The position numbers and the translations under genes are program-made. Below, one piece after another: positions 1 through 8,660 of a stretch of DNA of 64,000 nt. Source of the DNA: Natronobacillus azotifigens (GTDB lineage: Bacteria > Bacillota > Bacilli > Bacillales > Amphibacillaceae); NCBI RefSeq assembly GCF_026805325.1, contig NZ_JAPRAT010000009.1, forward strand, positions 41,389 to 105,388, in the 5' to 3' direction. Within the stretch, counting starts at the first letter, position 1. Every line of letters starts with the position of its first letter. The notes below the pieces were generated by a model. The model did not search any database, was not told the origin of the DNA, and was given only the letters and a program-made list of their open reading frames with translations.

Positions 1-942
1 GGGAACGAGTTTTTTGTAACTTCTTCAATAGGTGGAAGTTGTTATGGAGAAGATGCATTTAACGAAGAAGAATTGTTAAATCATGCGAGTATTGCTGTTC
101 ACTATTGTAAAGTAAGTGGTCGTAACAATAAATTGTTTTATACTCCAGATATGAATGACATATACAATGATGTTTTATTATTAGAAGGTGATATACGAAA
201 GGCGTTATATCACGACGAGTTTGAATTATTTTACCAACCACAGATTAATGTAGAGAACGGAGAAGTTATCGGTTTGGAGGCGTTAATTCGTTGGAATCAT
301 CCGAAAAAAGGGAACATACCACCAAGTAAATTTATTCCTGTAGCAGAAGAAAGTGGATTGATCAATCAAATTGGTAAGTGGGTGATTAATGAAGCATGCA
401 TGCAACACGTGGAATGGGTGAATCAGGGGCATGACCCAATTCGTATCGCTGTTAATATTTCAGCAATTGAGTTGCAACAATTTGATTTTGCTGATCAGGT
501 TACTCGAATCATCGAAGAAACGAAGATGGATCCAACATATTTAGAAATTGAAATTACAGAAAACAGTGTCATGCAAAACACAGAAGATTGTATTAGAACG
601 ATGAACACGCTAAGGGATATGGGTGTATCATTATCTATTGATGACTTCGGAACAGGTTATTCATCTTTTGGTTATTTACGAAAATTCCCGATAAATTACT
701 TGAAAATTGATCAATCATTTATCCGTAACGCTTTAAGTGAACCAAGTGATGCTGAAATTGTAAAAGCAATGATTCAACTTGGGCATACCTTTGGTTTAAA
801 AGTTGTTGCTGAGGGTGTAGAAGAACAAAATATTTTAGCTTTATTGCGAGAGCAGAAATGTGATTATTATCAAGGATATTTTTTCAGTAAACCAGTTCCA
901 GCATGTGATCTAGAATCGGTAGTGTACGGAAAAATGTCATAA
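1..942 (+). CDS. GGDEF-EAL protein, 3' part (c-di-GMP phosphodiesterase)
   Basis: The reading frame is open from the first base, so the gene begins outside the window; an internal TTG at 73 is not the start. The first ~50 codons read like the C-terminal end of a GGDEF domain (VTSSIGG, then HASIAVHYCKVSGRNN). A complete EAL domain follows. It has the EAL motif itself (bases 277-285), NIS, EITEN, the DDFGTG loop, KIDQSFI, VAEGVEE and the final QGYFFSKP, so the metal-binding and catalytic residues of c-di-GMP phosphodiesterases are all visible. Family knowledge: hydrolysis of c-di-GMP to pGpG, usually steered by N-terminal sensor domains, here unseen. Whether the GGDEF half is active cannot be judged. 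The stop codon lies in the edge of a degenerate family A repeat. Confidence 0.93.
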   Translation, partial: GNEFFVTSSIGGSCYGEDAFNEEELLNHASIAVHYCKVSGRNNKLFYTPDMNDIYNDVLLLEGDIRKALYHDEFELFYQPQINVENGEVIGLEALIRWNHPKKGNIPPSKFIPVAEESGLINQIGKWVINEACMQHVEWVNQGHDPIRIAVNISAIELQQFDFADQVTRIIEETKMDPTYLEIEITENSVMQNTEDCIRTMNTLRDMGVSLSIDDFGTGYSSFGYLRKFPINYLKIDQSFIRNALSEPSDAEIVKAMIQLGHTFGLKVVAEGVEEQNILALLREQKCDYYQGYFFSKPVPACDLESVVYGKMS

Positions 943-1121
943 AAGGAAATTTCAATTCGTAGGGAATTTAGCTTTTTCCTGCTGATTGTTGATCTTAAAA
1001 GATGAGCTGAAGACGCCTTTGGAACTTTCGGTGAGCTACTGTTTGTTACCCTTCAATTAATCATCTTGTGTTTTGTTATTATTTTGTAGTAGGAGTTTTA
1101 CAGACGCTGCTCTGGGACGAA
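941..1121 (-). repeat. Degenerate family A repeat
   Basis: Read on the minus strand this aligns along its whole length with the family A consensus: the end near AAGGAAATTTCAATT, the middle GATTGTTgatctTAAAaGATGA, CCTTTGGAAC-TTCGG, and the far end GGAGTTTTACAGACG. The copy is diverged, so it is probably old. Its outer end overlaps the stop codon of the EAL gene. It accounts for most of the gap before yfkJ. Confidence 0.65.
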
Positions 1122-1126
1122 TCTTG

Positions 1127-1170
1127 AAAATGACTTTCTTCAACTTTAATTAGTGAAGAAGGTCATTTTT
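1127..1170 (+). terminator. Rho-independent terminator
   Basis: AAAATGACTTTCTTCA pairs with TGAAGAAGGTCATTTTT around an 11-base loop; the stem ends in a T run. It would stop transcription coming from the EAL gene and separates it from yfkJ. Confidence 0.75.
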
Positions 1171-1251
1171 GTATGATCAGAACGTGCTATTTTTCTTTGA
1201 GCAGGAATTTCAGTATAATTGGTGTAAATAGAATAGATAGGTGGTATAAAA

Positions 1252-1737
1252 ATGATAAAGGTTTTGTTTGTTTGCTTAGGAAATATTTGTCGGTCACCGA
1301 TGGCGGAAGCTTTTTTTCGAGACTTAGTGAAGAGAGAGGGGTTGGAAGATCAATTCATCATAGATTCGGGTGGTATGGGGTCTTGGCATACAGGTAAGCC
1401 GCCTCACGAAGGAACGAGAAACATTTTAAAAGAAAGAAATATTTCTTACCAGGGTATGAAGGCTCGCCAAGTATCACTAGAAGATTTTGATCAATTTGAT
1501 TATATTGTCGCTATGGATGACCATAATATCAATGACTTGAAAAGTCTAAAAGACGCTCCTGAGGGTGTTGAGATCATGAAATTGATGGAAGTTGTTGAGA
1601 ATTCTTCTGAAGAAAATGTCCCGGATCCTTATTACACAGGTGATTTTAATCAGACTGCGATGCTAGTAGACCAAGGTTGTAAGGCATTGTTGGAAAAAAT
1701 AAAAAAAGAAAAACAATTAGTTAAATCAAGGATGTGA
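1252..1737 (+). CDS. yfkJ: Low-molecular-weight protein tyrosine phosphatase
   Basis: 161 aa. The P-loop C8-LGNIC-R14-SP is the C(X)5R catalytic signature of low-molecular-weight tyrosine phosphatases, and VPDPYYTG near residue 125 supplies the general-acid Asp of the family. The enzyme dephosphorylates phosphotyrosine (or, in some relatives, phosphoarginine) on cytoplasmic proteins. The next gene starts four bases after the stop, and yfkH follows, the same order as yfkJ-yfkI-yfkH of Bacillus subtilis; the symbol is taken from this synteny. The ATG is preceded by GATAGGTGG. The substrate cannot be told from sequence. Confidence 0.9.
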   Translation: MIKVLFVCLGNICRSPMAEAFFRDLVKREGLEDQFIIDSGGMGSWHTGKPPHEGTRNILKERNISYQGMKARQVSLEDFDQFDYIVAMDDHNINDLKSLKDAPEGVEIMKLMEVVENSSEENVPDPYYTGDFNQTAMLVDQGCKALLEKIKKEKQLVKSRM

Positions 1738-1741
1738 ATTC

Positions 1742-2035
1742 ATGAAAAAATCGTTGTTATGTAAAGGTATGTTTATTGGTGCATGTGTTGGTGGTTTGTT
1801 AACATTGCTAGATCGTAATACAAGAACAGAAACAGTAAGACAAGTGAAAAACGCAAAAAGCAAAGTGCAATCTTATGTAAAACATCCAGCATCCGTTATA
1901 ATGGACTGTTATCAAGGTTACGAATCACTTTCCAATGTCGTGACGAATAGCTTGGATTTAACGATTGATTTAGTGACAAACTTTCAATCGATATTAAAAG
2001 AGGTGGAACAAAAAATCGATTCAGACGTTAGTTAA
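1742..2035 (+). CDS. yfkI: YtxH-like small protein
   Basis: 97 aa. The N-terminus (MKKSLLCKGMFIGACVGGLLTLLDRNTR) is a short Gly-rich hydrophobic segment followed by a basic patch, as in YtxH-domain stress proteins. The rest is predicted helical and polar. It starts four bases after yfkJ, so the two are almost surely co-transcribed. Synteny suggests the counterpart of B. subtilis YfkI, described there as a general-stress protein; the molecular role is unknown. Confidence is high that this is a gene and moderate for the family. Confidence 0.75.
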   Translation: MKKSLLCKGMFIGACVGGLLTLLDRNTRTETVRQVKNAKSKVQSYVKHPASVIMDCYQGYESLSNVVTNSLDLTIDLVTNFQSILKEVEQKIDSDVS

Positions 2036-2145
2036 AAAAGGTGGATGAAGCCACGAGTATGCTCCAACTTTAATACGGTTGTTTTTATTTGATACGTTAA
2101 ACGGTGGGATTACACTAGGCATGAATAAAGCGGAGGGGGGAGAAA

Positions 2146-2985
2146 ATGAAACTGTACCCTATGATTTCAATAGGAAAAAAATTTGTCGATCGGTTTAATG
2201 ATAATGAAGTGACTGGCCAATCTGCCCGATTGGCGTATTTCTTTTTACTATCGCTATTTCCGTTACTGATTTTTTTAGTTACTTTATTAGGTTATCTCCC
2301 GATTGATTATCAAGATGTAATGGATTTCATGGCTACTTATATCCCGGGAGAAGATACATTAGGCATTATTGAGAATAATTTAGATCAAGTGGTAGATAAT
2401 CGTAGTGGAAGCTTGCTATCTATTGGTATTTTAGGTACGTTATGGTCTGCTTCTAATGGAATAAATGCCATTATGCGTTCGTTTAATAAGGCGTATAAAG
2501 TGGAAGAAGATCGTTCTTTTATTGTATCGCGCTTGATTGCTATTTTATTATTATTTGCAATGCTTATCGTAATTGTCGTAGCATTGTTGTTGCCCGTTTT
2601 CGGCCGAATGATCGGTGTCTATATCTTTTCTTTATTTGGAGTCACAGATGAGTTTGTACAGGTCTGGAATATGTTACGTTGGATCATATCTTCTTCAATC
2701 TTTTTTATTGTGTTTTTGGCTTTATATAAATTAGCACCAAATAAAAAGGTTTACTTTAGAGATGCTGTGTTCGGTGCAATCTTTACAACAGTCGGGTGGC
2801 AACTAGTATCGTTAGGTTTTTCTTTTTATGTGAACGAGTTGGGGAATTATTCTGCAACATACGGTAGTCTTGGTGGGATTATCGTGTTAATGATTTGGTT
2901 CTATATCACTGGTATGATCATTATAACAGGTGGAGAGATTAATGCTTTTATTGCAGAAAGACGAATGAAGAAAAAGAAGAGCTGA
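2146..2985 (+). CDS. yfkH: YihY/BrkB-family inner-membrane protein
   Basis: 279 aa with about six transmembrane segments. Hallmarks of the YihY/UPF0761 family are present: ARLAYFFLLSLFPLLIFL near residue 25, GxLGTLWSASNGINAIMRSFNKAY near 95-120, and a C-terminal TYGSLGGIIVLMIWFYITGMIIITGGEINA. The family was once called ribonuclease BN, but that activity belongs to another gene; a transport role is likely yet unproven. A strong GGAGGGGGG ribosome site precedes the ATG. It is the third gene of the yfkJ-yfkI-yfkH group, with a 110-base gap before it that may hold its own promoter. Confidence 0.88.
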   Translation: MKLYPMISIGKKFVDRFNDNEVTGQSARLAYFFLLSLFPLLIFLVTLLGYLPIDYQDVMDFMATYIPGEDTLGIIENNLDQVVDNRSGSLLSIGILGTLWSASNGINAIMRSFNKAYKVEEDRSFIVSRLIAILLLFAMLIVIVVALLLPVFGRMIGVYIFSLFGVTDEFVQVWNMLRWIISSSIFFIVFLALYKLAPNKKVYFRDAVFGAIFTTVGWQLVSLGFSFYVNELGNYSATYGSLGGIIVLMIWFYITGMIIITGGEINAFIAERRMKKKKS

Positions 2986-3015
2986 CTTTTAAGGGATTTC
3001 AGCTCTTCTTTTTTG
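2974..3015 (+). terminator. Terminator of yfkH
   Basis: AAGAAGAGCTGA, which contains the yfkH stop codon, pairs with TCAGCTCTTCTT and is followed by six T. Confidence 0.85.
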
Positions 3016-3016
3016 T

Positions 3017-3188
3017 TTTATCCCGAAGCAACCGTCCGTAAGACTCCCACTTCAAAATAATGAGAATATCAAGTTGTTTAAGTGGGAGTAACGGACGCTA
3101 GCACCAAAGGCCTTTAGGTCATCCTTTAGGGCTAACAATCAGTGGGGGAATACCTAAAAACCCCCACTGATTGAAGTTTCACTTTATT
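3017..3188 (+). repeat. Family A dispersed repeat, full copy
   Basis: A well-preserved copy of the ~170-base family A element. Order: TTTATCCCG edge, hairpin I (CGTCCGTAAGACTCCCACTT against AAGTGGGAGTAACGGACG), GCTAGCACC, CCTTTAGGTCATCCTTTAGG, hairpin II (CAATCAGTGGGGG against CCCCCACTGATTG), and the edge GAAGTTTCACTTTATT. A family B fragment begins directly after it. Confidence 0.9.
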
Positions 3189-3262
3189 AGAAAGTGTCAC
3201 GCCATAACGTGACATGATAAGCGTTCGCTTGTCACCATCAGACCTTAGAAAATATAGCTTCT
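3189..3262 (-). repeat. Family B repeat fragment
   Basis: On the minus strand this matches the left half of the family B copy at 7131-7420: AGAAGCTATATTTT, GTCTGATGGTGA and the TGTCACG hairpin (TGTCACGTTATGGCGTGACA). It abuts the family A copy with no spacer. Confidence 0.7.
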
Positions 3263-3299
3263 ATTGTATTTTAAAATACATGCGTGGTTTCCCGGTAGG

Positions 3300-5243
3300 T
3301 CATTTTAATAAACGAAGACCATTCAATATTACGAGAATGGTGCTTCCTTCGTGAGCGATGACACCGAGTGGTAAATTAATTAATTGAAAGAAATTCGATA
3401 GGATTAAAACGGAAATTACACTGACGGAAAAAAATATATTTTGTTTTACAACACGATTCATCTTTTTTGATAATTTCAAAGAATAACTGATTTTTTGAAG
3501 TTTGTTTTTAATTAAGATGATATCTGCAGTTTCTAAGGCAACATCAGTACCTGCACCCATCGCAATGCCAATATCAGCTGTTGCTAAAGCGGGGGCATCG
3601 TTTATGCCATCTCCTACCATCATAATTTTTCCGTATTGTTTCTTTAAACGTTTAATTTCAGAAACTTTTTTGTCTGGCATGCAACTCGCGACATACGTAT
3701 CAATGCTTGATTCTTTTGCAATCGCTTGAGCGGTTGTCTCGTTATCCCCGGTCAACATAATGGTTCTGATTCCTTCATCCTTAAATTGTTGGATTGCTTT
3801 CATTGTATCTGACCGAATGGAATCCTTTAGCGCTAGTAAGGCAACTACTTCTTCATTTTTTGTAACATATACAAGTGTTTTGGCTTCCATTGCTAAACGG
3901 TTCGCTTCCGCTTGATACCAGTATGTCTGATGAGTGTTTTCCTGTAAAAATTTATTATTTCCGACAGTCCATTTATCCTCTCCTATGGTTGCGCTAATCC
4001 CTTTTCCAGTTTCTTCTTCCATTGTATTCACGGCTTTTGTAAGCACATTATTTTTTTTGGCATAAGCAACAATCGCCTCCGCAAGAGGGTGAGAAGATCC
4101 TTTTTCAATCGATGCAATGACACGTAAAATAGCAGTTTCTTCTTCTTGATTTAGAACAATAAAATCCGTTACTTCTGGAGTTCCATTTGTTAATGTTCCG
4201 GTTTTGTCAAAAGCAATCGCTTTGATGCTACTTAGGTTTTCTACATGTTCACCACTTTTAAATAGAATACCGTTTCTGGCGCCTTTTGAAATGGCTGATA
4301 ACGTTGCTGGTGAAATCGATGCTACCAAAGCACATGGTGATGCTACTACTAGTAAAATCATCGCATGATAAATCGTATCTGACCAACTCCAATGAAATAG
4401 AAAGGGTGGGAGCAACAGCATGAGTATTACGAATAACAATACTACTTTTACATATACTGCTTCGAAACGCTCGATAAATAATTGGGCATGTGATTTTTCA
4501 TTTTGCGCCGTTTGTACAAGTTTCATTATTTTTTGGACAAAAGAGTCTTTTGTTTCTTTCGTTACTTTTACTGTTAAACTGCCATTTCGATTCATTGTGC
4601 CCGTATAAACCTCTGTGTCGGCTAGTTTTGAAACAGGTAAAGATTCGCCAGTTAAAGCACTTTCATCAACAGATGATTTTCCATGTACAACGATGCCGTC
4701 AGCGGGGATGCGCTCCCCTGGTTTGATTAAAATGAAATCACCAATCATTAATTCATCAACTAACACGTTTTCTTCTTTGTTATTTTTTACCCGCAGAGCG
4801 GTTTCGGGTTGTAAATGAATAAGAGCAGACAATTCTTTTTCACTTTTTTGCATCGTATAGGTTTCAAGTGCACCTGATAGGGCGAAAATGAAAATAAGCA
4901 CAGCACCTTCTGACCAATATCCGATCGAAGCAGATCCAATTGCGGCGAAAATCATCAACAACTCAACATTTAGTTGCTTTGTTTTTATCGTGGCTAATAC
5001 TCCTTCTTTTGCTTTTGCATAGCCGCCAATAACAAACGCGATCATATGGATGGTGGCCCATCCCCAACCTGATGAAGAGAATTGACTTTGAAAGAGCCAG
5101 ACGAACAATAGAATGCCACCACTTAGTAGTGCTGCAATAAGTTCACTGTGTTTGCGAAGGGTTTCGATTTTTCCTAATTCTAATTGATCTAATTGAGAAT
5201 GATTCTGTTTCTTATTTGTAATAATTTCAGAATGACAACTCAT
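3300..5243 (-). CDS. zosA: Heavy-metal P-type ATPase (ZosA/CadA type)
   Basis: 647 aa integral membrane pump for soft divalent metals. Visible P1B motifs: TGES (about residue 198), the membrane SPC motif (302-304), the phosphorylation site DKTGTLTNG (D346), and the hinge GDGINDAPAL. The C-terminal EGSTILVILNGLRLLK is typical of the Zn/Cd/Pb branch. No N-terminal CXXC metal-binding domain is present, only a short SCHSE start, as in the shorter ZosA-like pumps rather than CadA. The gene stands alone. A near-perfect PerR box lies about 100 bases upstream, which matches the known PerR control of B. subtilis zosA and is the main reason for the symbol. A plain Cd/Zn exporter is the alternative. Confidence 0.85.
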   Translation of the reverse strand: MSCHSEIITNKKQNHSQLDQLELGKIETLRKHSELIAALLSGGILLFVWLFQSQFSSSGWGWATIHMIAFVIGGYAKAKEGVLATIKTKQLNVELLMIFAAIGSASIGYWSEGAVLIFIFALSGALETYTMQKSEKELSALIHLQPETALRVKNNKEENVLVDELMIGDFILIKPGERIPADGIVVHGKSSVDESALTGESLPVSKLADTEVYTGTMNRNGSLTVKVTKETKDSFVQKIMKLVQTAQNEKSHAQLFIERFEAVYVKVVLLFVILMLLLPPFLFHWSWSDTIYHAMILLVVASPCALVASISPATLSAISKGARNGILFKSGEHVENLSSIKAIAFDKTGTLTNGTPEVTDFIVLNQEEETAILRVIASIEKGSSHPLAEAIVAYAKKNNVLTKAVNTMEEETGKGISATIGEDKWTVGNNKFLQENTHQTYWYQAEANRLAMEAKTLVYVTKNEEVVALLALKDSIRSDTMKAIQQFKDEGIRTIMLTGDNETTAQAIAKESSIDTYVASCMPDKKVSEIKRLKKQYGKIMMVGDGINDAPALATADIGIAMGAGTDVALETADIILIKNKLQKISYSLKLSKKMNRVVKQNIFFSVSVISVLILSNFFQLINLPLGVIAHEGSTILVILNGLRLLK

Positions 5244-5343
5244 TTTTAGCCTCCTTATTTTCTAATTGATAATAGAAATCAGTTGAAAAATGGTTAAAAC
5301 ACTGTTGTTATAGGTTTTTAAACTTAAAGGTTAATATTTTAGT

Positions 5344-5358
5344 TTAAAATAATTATAA
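5344..5358 (-). promoter_or_regulatory. Candidate PerR box of the metal P-ATPase
   Basis: TTAAAATAATTATAA differs at one position from the PerR consensus TTATAATNATTATAA. It lies about 100 bases upstream of the pump's ATG, just downstream (minus strand) of a possible -10 TATGAT (complement at 5368-5373). PerR itself is encoded at 60540-60971. The remainder of the 5244-5550 gap is AT-rich with no other feature seen. Confidence 0.7.
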
Positions 5359-5550
5359 ATTAATAGTATCATATGAATTATTATTAGTAAATGTTAAAAT
5401 ATCCATAAGGAAAAATGATAATATGAACTTTTATTGTGATACAGAGTGTTTATTTTTTTAGAACAGATTTCAAATTACTTGATTTAATAAAGGTAAACTG
5501 TTATATTTCTATTAGAAAAAATATTAGAACAATAAAGTGGGGGGATTTAG

Positions 5551-6450
5551 ATGTTAAAGAAAATTTTATTTATGCTACTATTTGCGGGTGTTTTTATAAT
5601 TAGTGCCTGCGGAACAGCTGATACTCAAGAAGAACAAGAATTAGGTGAAGAAAATGTTGTCCAGTCCGATGAAGAAGAAAATGCAGATGGATCAGATTTA
5701 TGGAGTGAAATCGAGGAGTCTGGTGAGATTACGGCTGCCACATCAGGTACATTGATTGCTGCTTCTTATTATAATGACGATGATGAACTAACTGGATATG
5801 ATGTAGAAGTGATGAAGGAAATTGCTAACCGTTTAGGAGTAGAGGTTAGTTTTGAAATCATGGGTATCGATAGCATGTTATCTGCAATTAATAGCGGTAG
5901 AGTTGACTTGGCGGTAAATGATATTGAGATAACAGATGGAAGAAAAGAACAATTTAATTTCTCTGACCCATACAAATATTCGTTTTCAACAATGGTTGTT
6001 CGAAAGGATGATTATTCTGGTATTCACAGTTTAGAAGATTTAGCAGGTAAGAAAGCCGGTGGGGGAGCGACCACTATTTATAGTCAGATCGCTGAACATT
6101 ATGGTGCAGAAATTGTTACCTATGGAAATGCAAATAATGAAGCGTATTTACGAGATGTTCACAATGGTAATACGGATGTTATCGTAAATGACTATTACTT
6201 ATCTACGTTTGGGGTTGGAGCTTTCCCTGACTTTGACATCATGATTCATCCGGAATTACAGTTCCATCCGACACAACAAGGAGTAATCATGCCAAAAGGT
6301 GAAGACAGACTAACAGAGATAATTAATCAAACGTTAGCTGAAATGCGTGAAGATGGTACGTTATCGGAACTTGCTACAAGATTTTATGGGGAAGATGCAT
6401 CTGAACCATTTGAAGGGGAAATTGAAGAAATCACAGATCTTGATTTGTAA
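5551..6450 (+). CDS. Amino-acid ABC transporter substrate-binding lipoprotein
   Basis: 299 aa. A signal peptide ends in the lipobox IISAC (Cys at about residue 20), followed by an acidic linker (EEQELGEEN...DEEENADGSD) and a family-3 solute-binding domain: GEITAATSGTL, GYDVEVMKEIANRLGV, MLSAINSGRVDLAVNDIEIT, LEDLAGKKAGGG. Such proteins capture polar amino acids outside the membrane and deliver them to a permease, here encoded by the next gene. GTGGGGGGA precedes the ATG. The ligand is not evident. No ATPase gene is adjacent, so the importer must share or borrow one. Confidence 0.88.
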   Translation: MLKKILFMLLFAGVFIISACGTADTQEEQELGEENVVQSDEEENADGSDLWSEIEESGEITAATSGTLIAASYYNDDDELTGYDVEVMKEIANRLGVEVSFEIMGIDSMLSAINSGRVDLAVNDIEITDGRKEQFNFSDPYKYSFSTMVVRKDDYSGIHSLEDLAGKKAGGGATTIYSQIAEHYGAEIVTYGNANNEAYLRDVHNGNTDVIVNDYYLSTFGVGAFPDFDIMIHPELQFHPTQQGVIMPKGEDRLTEIINQTLAEMREDGTLSELATRFYGEDASEPFEGEIEEITDLDL

Positions 6451-6468
6451 AAAAAGGGGAGAGTGTGT

Positions 6469-7134
6469 ATGCTGGGCTTTTTTGATGTTGAACTAGCGAT
6501 CGAGAACCTACCATTAATTTTAACAGGTTTGCCAATGACGATAATGGTATCTTTTCTTGCTATGGGGATTGGTCTTGTCTTAGGGTTACTCATCGCATTA
6601 GCAAGGAACGCAAATTTTCGTCTTTTACGCTGGCCAGCTCGGGTTTATATTTCCTTTATGCGAGGAACACCAATCTTAGTATTTTTATATATTTTATACT
6701 TTGGATTACCATACGCCGGAGTTAACTTTTCAGGTTTTCAAGCAGCGGTAATTGGCTTTGGTTTAAATAGTGCAGCATACATCGCAGAAGTGAATCGTTC
6801 TTCTTTAAATAGTGTAGATCATGGTCAATGGGAATCAGCATATTCCTTAGGTTTGTCTTATCGCCAAGCCTTAACAGGAATTATCCTGCCGCAGTCTGCT
6901 CGAATTGCTATTCCTCCATTAACGAATATATTTCTTGATCTTGTCAAAGCAACTTCTTTAGCAGCTGTAATTACTGTGCCTGAATTGTTGCAAAAAGCAC
7001 AAATTGCAGGGGGAAGGTCATTTGATATGTTTACGATGTACATTGTTGTGGCATTGATTTACTGGCCATTATGTATTGCAATATCGTATTTTCAAGAGCG
7101 ATTAGAAAAACGGTATAGTCGTTATGTTAGTTAA
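6469..7134 (+). CDS. Amino-acid ABC transporter permease
   Basis: 221 aa from the ATG at 6469, which sits six bases after AAGGGGAGA; a GTG two codons earlier would crowd the ribosome site. It is a HisM/GlnP-type inner-membrane permease: PLILTGLPMTIMVSF at the start, FMRGTPILVFLYILYFGLP, and the EAA loop WESAYSLGLSYRQALTGIILPQSARIAIPP around residues 123-152 that docks the ATPase. About five transmembrane helices. It follows the binding-protein gene by 18 bases. The usual ATP-binding gene is missing downstream, where a family B repeat starts instead. Confidence 0.9.
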   Translation: MLGFFDVELAIENLPLILTGLPMTIMVSFLAMGIGLVLGLLIALARNANFRLLRWPARVYISFMRGTPILVFLYILYFGLPYAGVNFSGFQAAVIGFGLNSAAYIAEVNRSSLNSVDHGQWESAYSLGLSYRQALTGIILPQSARIAIPPLTNIFLDLVKATSLAAVITVPELLQKAQIAGGRSFDMFTMYIVVALIYWPLCIAISYFQERLEKRYSRYVS

Positions 7135-7420
7135 GATAAGATAAACTGGGAAAACCACCTGATCCTTTTAAAGAATAATAAGAAGCTATATTTTGTAAAG
7201 GCTGATGGTGATAAGCTAACACTTGTCATGTCACGCTATTGTGTGACACTTTTCAATAAGTAAAACGACAGATGACCGTTCATGGTCATCTGTCGTTTTA
7301 CTTATTGGAAAGCAACCATCAGACCCTACTGTTATAATAGAAAATCTTTTGCATCTATTTAAAGATAAAACAGCTAAAAATATCCCATAAAGCTAATTTT
7401 AAAAAATTTTCTTATCTTAT
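7131..7420 (+). repeat. Family B dispersed repeat, longest copy
   Basis: This is the longest copy of family B. Its ends are inverted copies of TAAGATAAGA (7131-7140) and TCTTATCTTA (about 7410-7419), as in miniature inverted-repeat elements. Inside lie a small hairpin (GTCACGCTATTGTGTGAC), a near-perfect 25-bp stem (7252-7310, loop GTTCAT), and the block CAGACCCTACTGTTATAATAG-AAAATCTTTTGCATC. The left end overlaps the permease stop codon. The large stem could also end transcription from the permease. Confidence 0.75.
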
Positions 7421-7481
7421 AAAAATTGGCTCTATATTAGTGCTTTTAGAGTTTTAGGTTAACTCCCTTGTTTTTTCTTAA

Positions 7482-8660
7482 CTATCCAAACTGTTGTCTT
7501 ACACCCGGGTTTTCATTCTTCAGTGCAAAAGTCACTGCTATGATAAGAAGAAAAATAGCAAGAATATAGAAAAAAGAGGCATTTGGAAAAAGATCAATAA
7601 ATATCCCACCAAAATAGGGACCAACAATGCTTCCTAAACTAAAAGAAATCCCACACATAATATTTCCAGCAGGAAGTAATTGTTTTGGCAACAAGTCTGC
7701 CATAAATGACACTCCTAAAGAATAAAGAGAACCTAACAGCATCCCCGTTGCAGCAAAGGTAATAAATAAGGCGGGAACAGAATGTTCAAATTGCGCACCA
7801 ATAAAAAAGATGATTGTTCCTGCTCCGGTTACAAACGTGAGGATTTTCCTTCGACCAATCTTATCCCCCAAAACCCCTAATGGTACGGTAGTAAGCAAGG
7901 TGGCGATAGAAAAAAACGGGATAACCATTGAGATTAATTCGACATCATGTCCAAGTCGTAATCCATGGATGGGAAAAATACCGTGTAACAGTGCTTCGAG
8001 TAATCCATATGTAAATGGACCTAATAGAGCAATCCAAGCGATCCGGGTTGTTTCAATAAAACGCCCGACCGTTGAGGTTATTTGGATAGTTTGGACTTGC
8101 TCATCTGTTTGCACATGAGCGTTTCGAACAAACAGCATACCTAACCAGACGAGAAAGCAAAGCGTTGCTGCTATAAGAAATGGCAAACTTTCGTGAATGA
8201 CAATGAATCTAGTCATGACAGGTCCAAGTGAAAATCCGAGACTAAAGAAAAGTCCGTATAATGCTATCGTGCGCCCTCTCTTTTTCGCATCTGTTGTGGA
8301 AGTGATCCACGTTTGTGTTGCAAAACTAAGCATATGATCACCAATTCCGATTAATAAACGAAGAATAAACCAAAACCAAAGTACTTGCCAAAGTGGAAAA
8401 AATATTAACGATAAGATAACTAACAACCCACCAGTTAAAATTATTGGTTTATAGCCGAATTTTTGCAAAGGTTTTTCCATAAAAGGAGAGGCAATAAGTA
8501 CCCCAATATATAGTCCTGTTGCATGCAACCCATTTACAGATGATGACACACCATTTTGTTCTAAAATAATAGCTAGTAGAGGCAAGAGCATTCCTTGTGC
8601 AAACCCAGAAACGGTGACAAAACTAATCAGAATCCAGAATCTTATCTTTGATGAGACCAT
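7482..8660 (-). CDS. MFS transporter (YfkF-like)
   Basis: 392 aa with about twelve hydrophobic segments, a typical major facilitator. The loop between helices 2 and 3 reads MEKPLQKFGYKPIILTGG, and the corresponding later loop reads GVLGDKIGRRKILT, both versions of the MFS motif A. The position next to yfkD and yfkC matches B. subtilis yfkF, but the substrate (drug or sugar efflux) is unknown. Transcription converges with the preceding permease gene across the family B repeat. Confidence 0.85.
   Translation of the reverse strand: MVSSKIRFWILISFVTVSGFAQGMLLPLLAIILEQNGVSSSVNGLHATGLYIGVLIASPFMEKPLQKFGYKPIILTGGLLVILSLIFFPLWQVLWFWFILRLLIGIGDHMLSFATQTWITSTTDAKKRGRTIALYGLFFSLGFSLGPVMTRFIVIHESLPFLIAATLCFLVWLGMLFVRNAHVQTDEQVQTIQITSTVGRFIETTRIAWIALLGPFTYGLLEALLHGIFPIHGLRLGHDVELISMVIPFFSIATLLTTVPLGVLGDKIGRRKILTFVTGAGTIIFFIGAQFEHSVPALFITFAATGMLLGSLYSLGVSFMADLLPKQLLPAGNIMCGISFSLGSIVGPYFGGIFIDLFPNASFFYILAIFLLIIAVTFALKNENPGVRQQFG

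Noticed and set aside
1173..1397. Frame overlapping the start of yfkJ in another register.
   Set aside because: Covers the promoter region and the phosphatase P-loop in the wrong frame; no homology visible.
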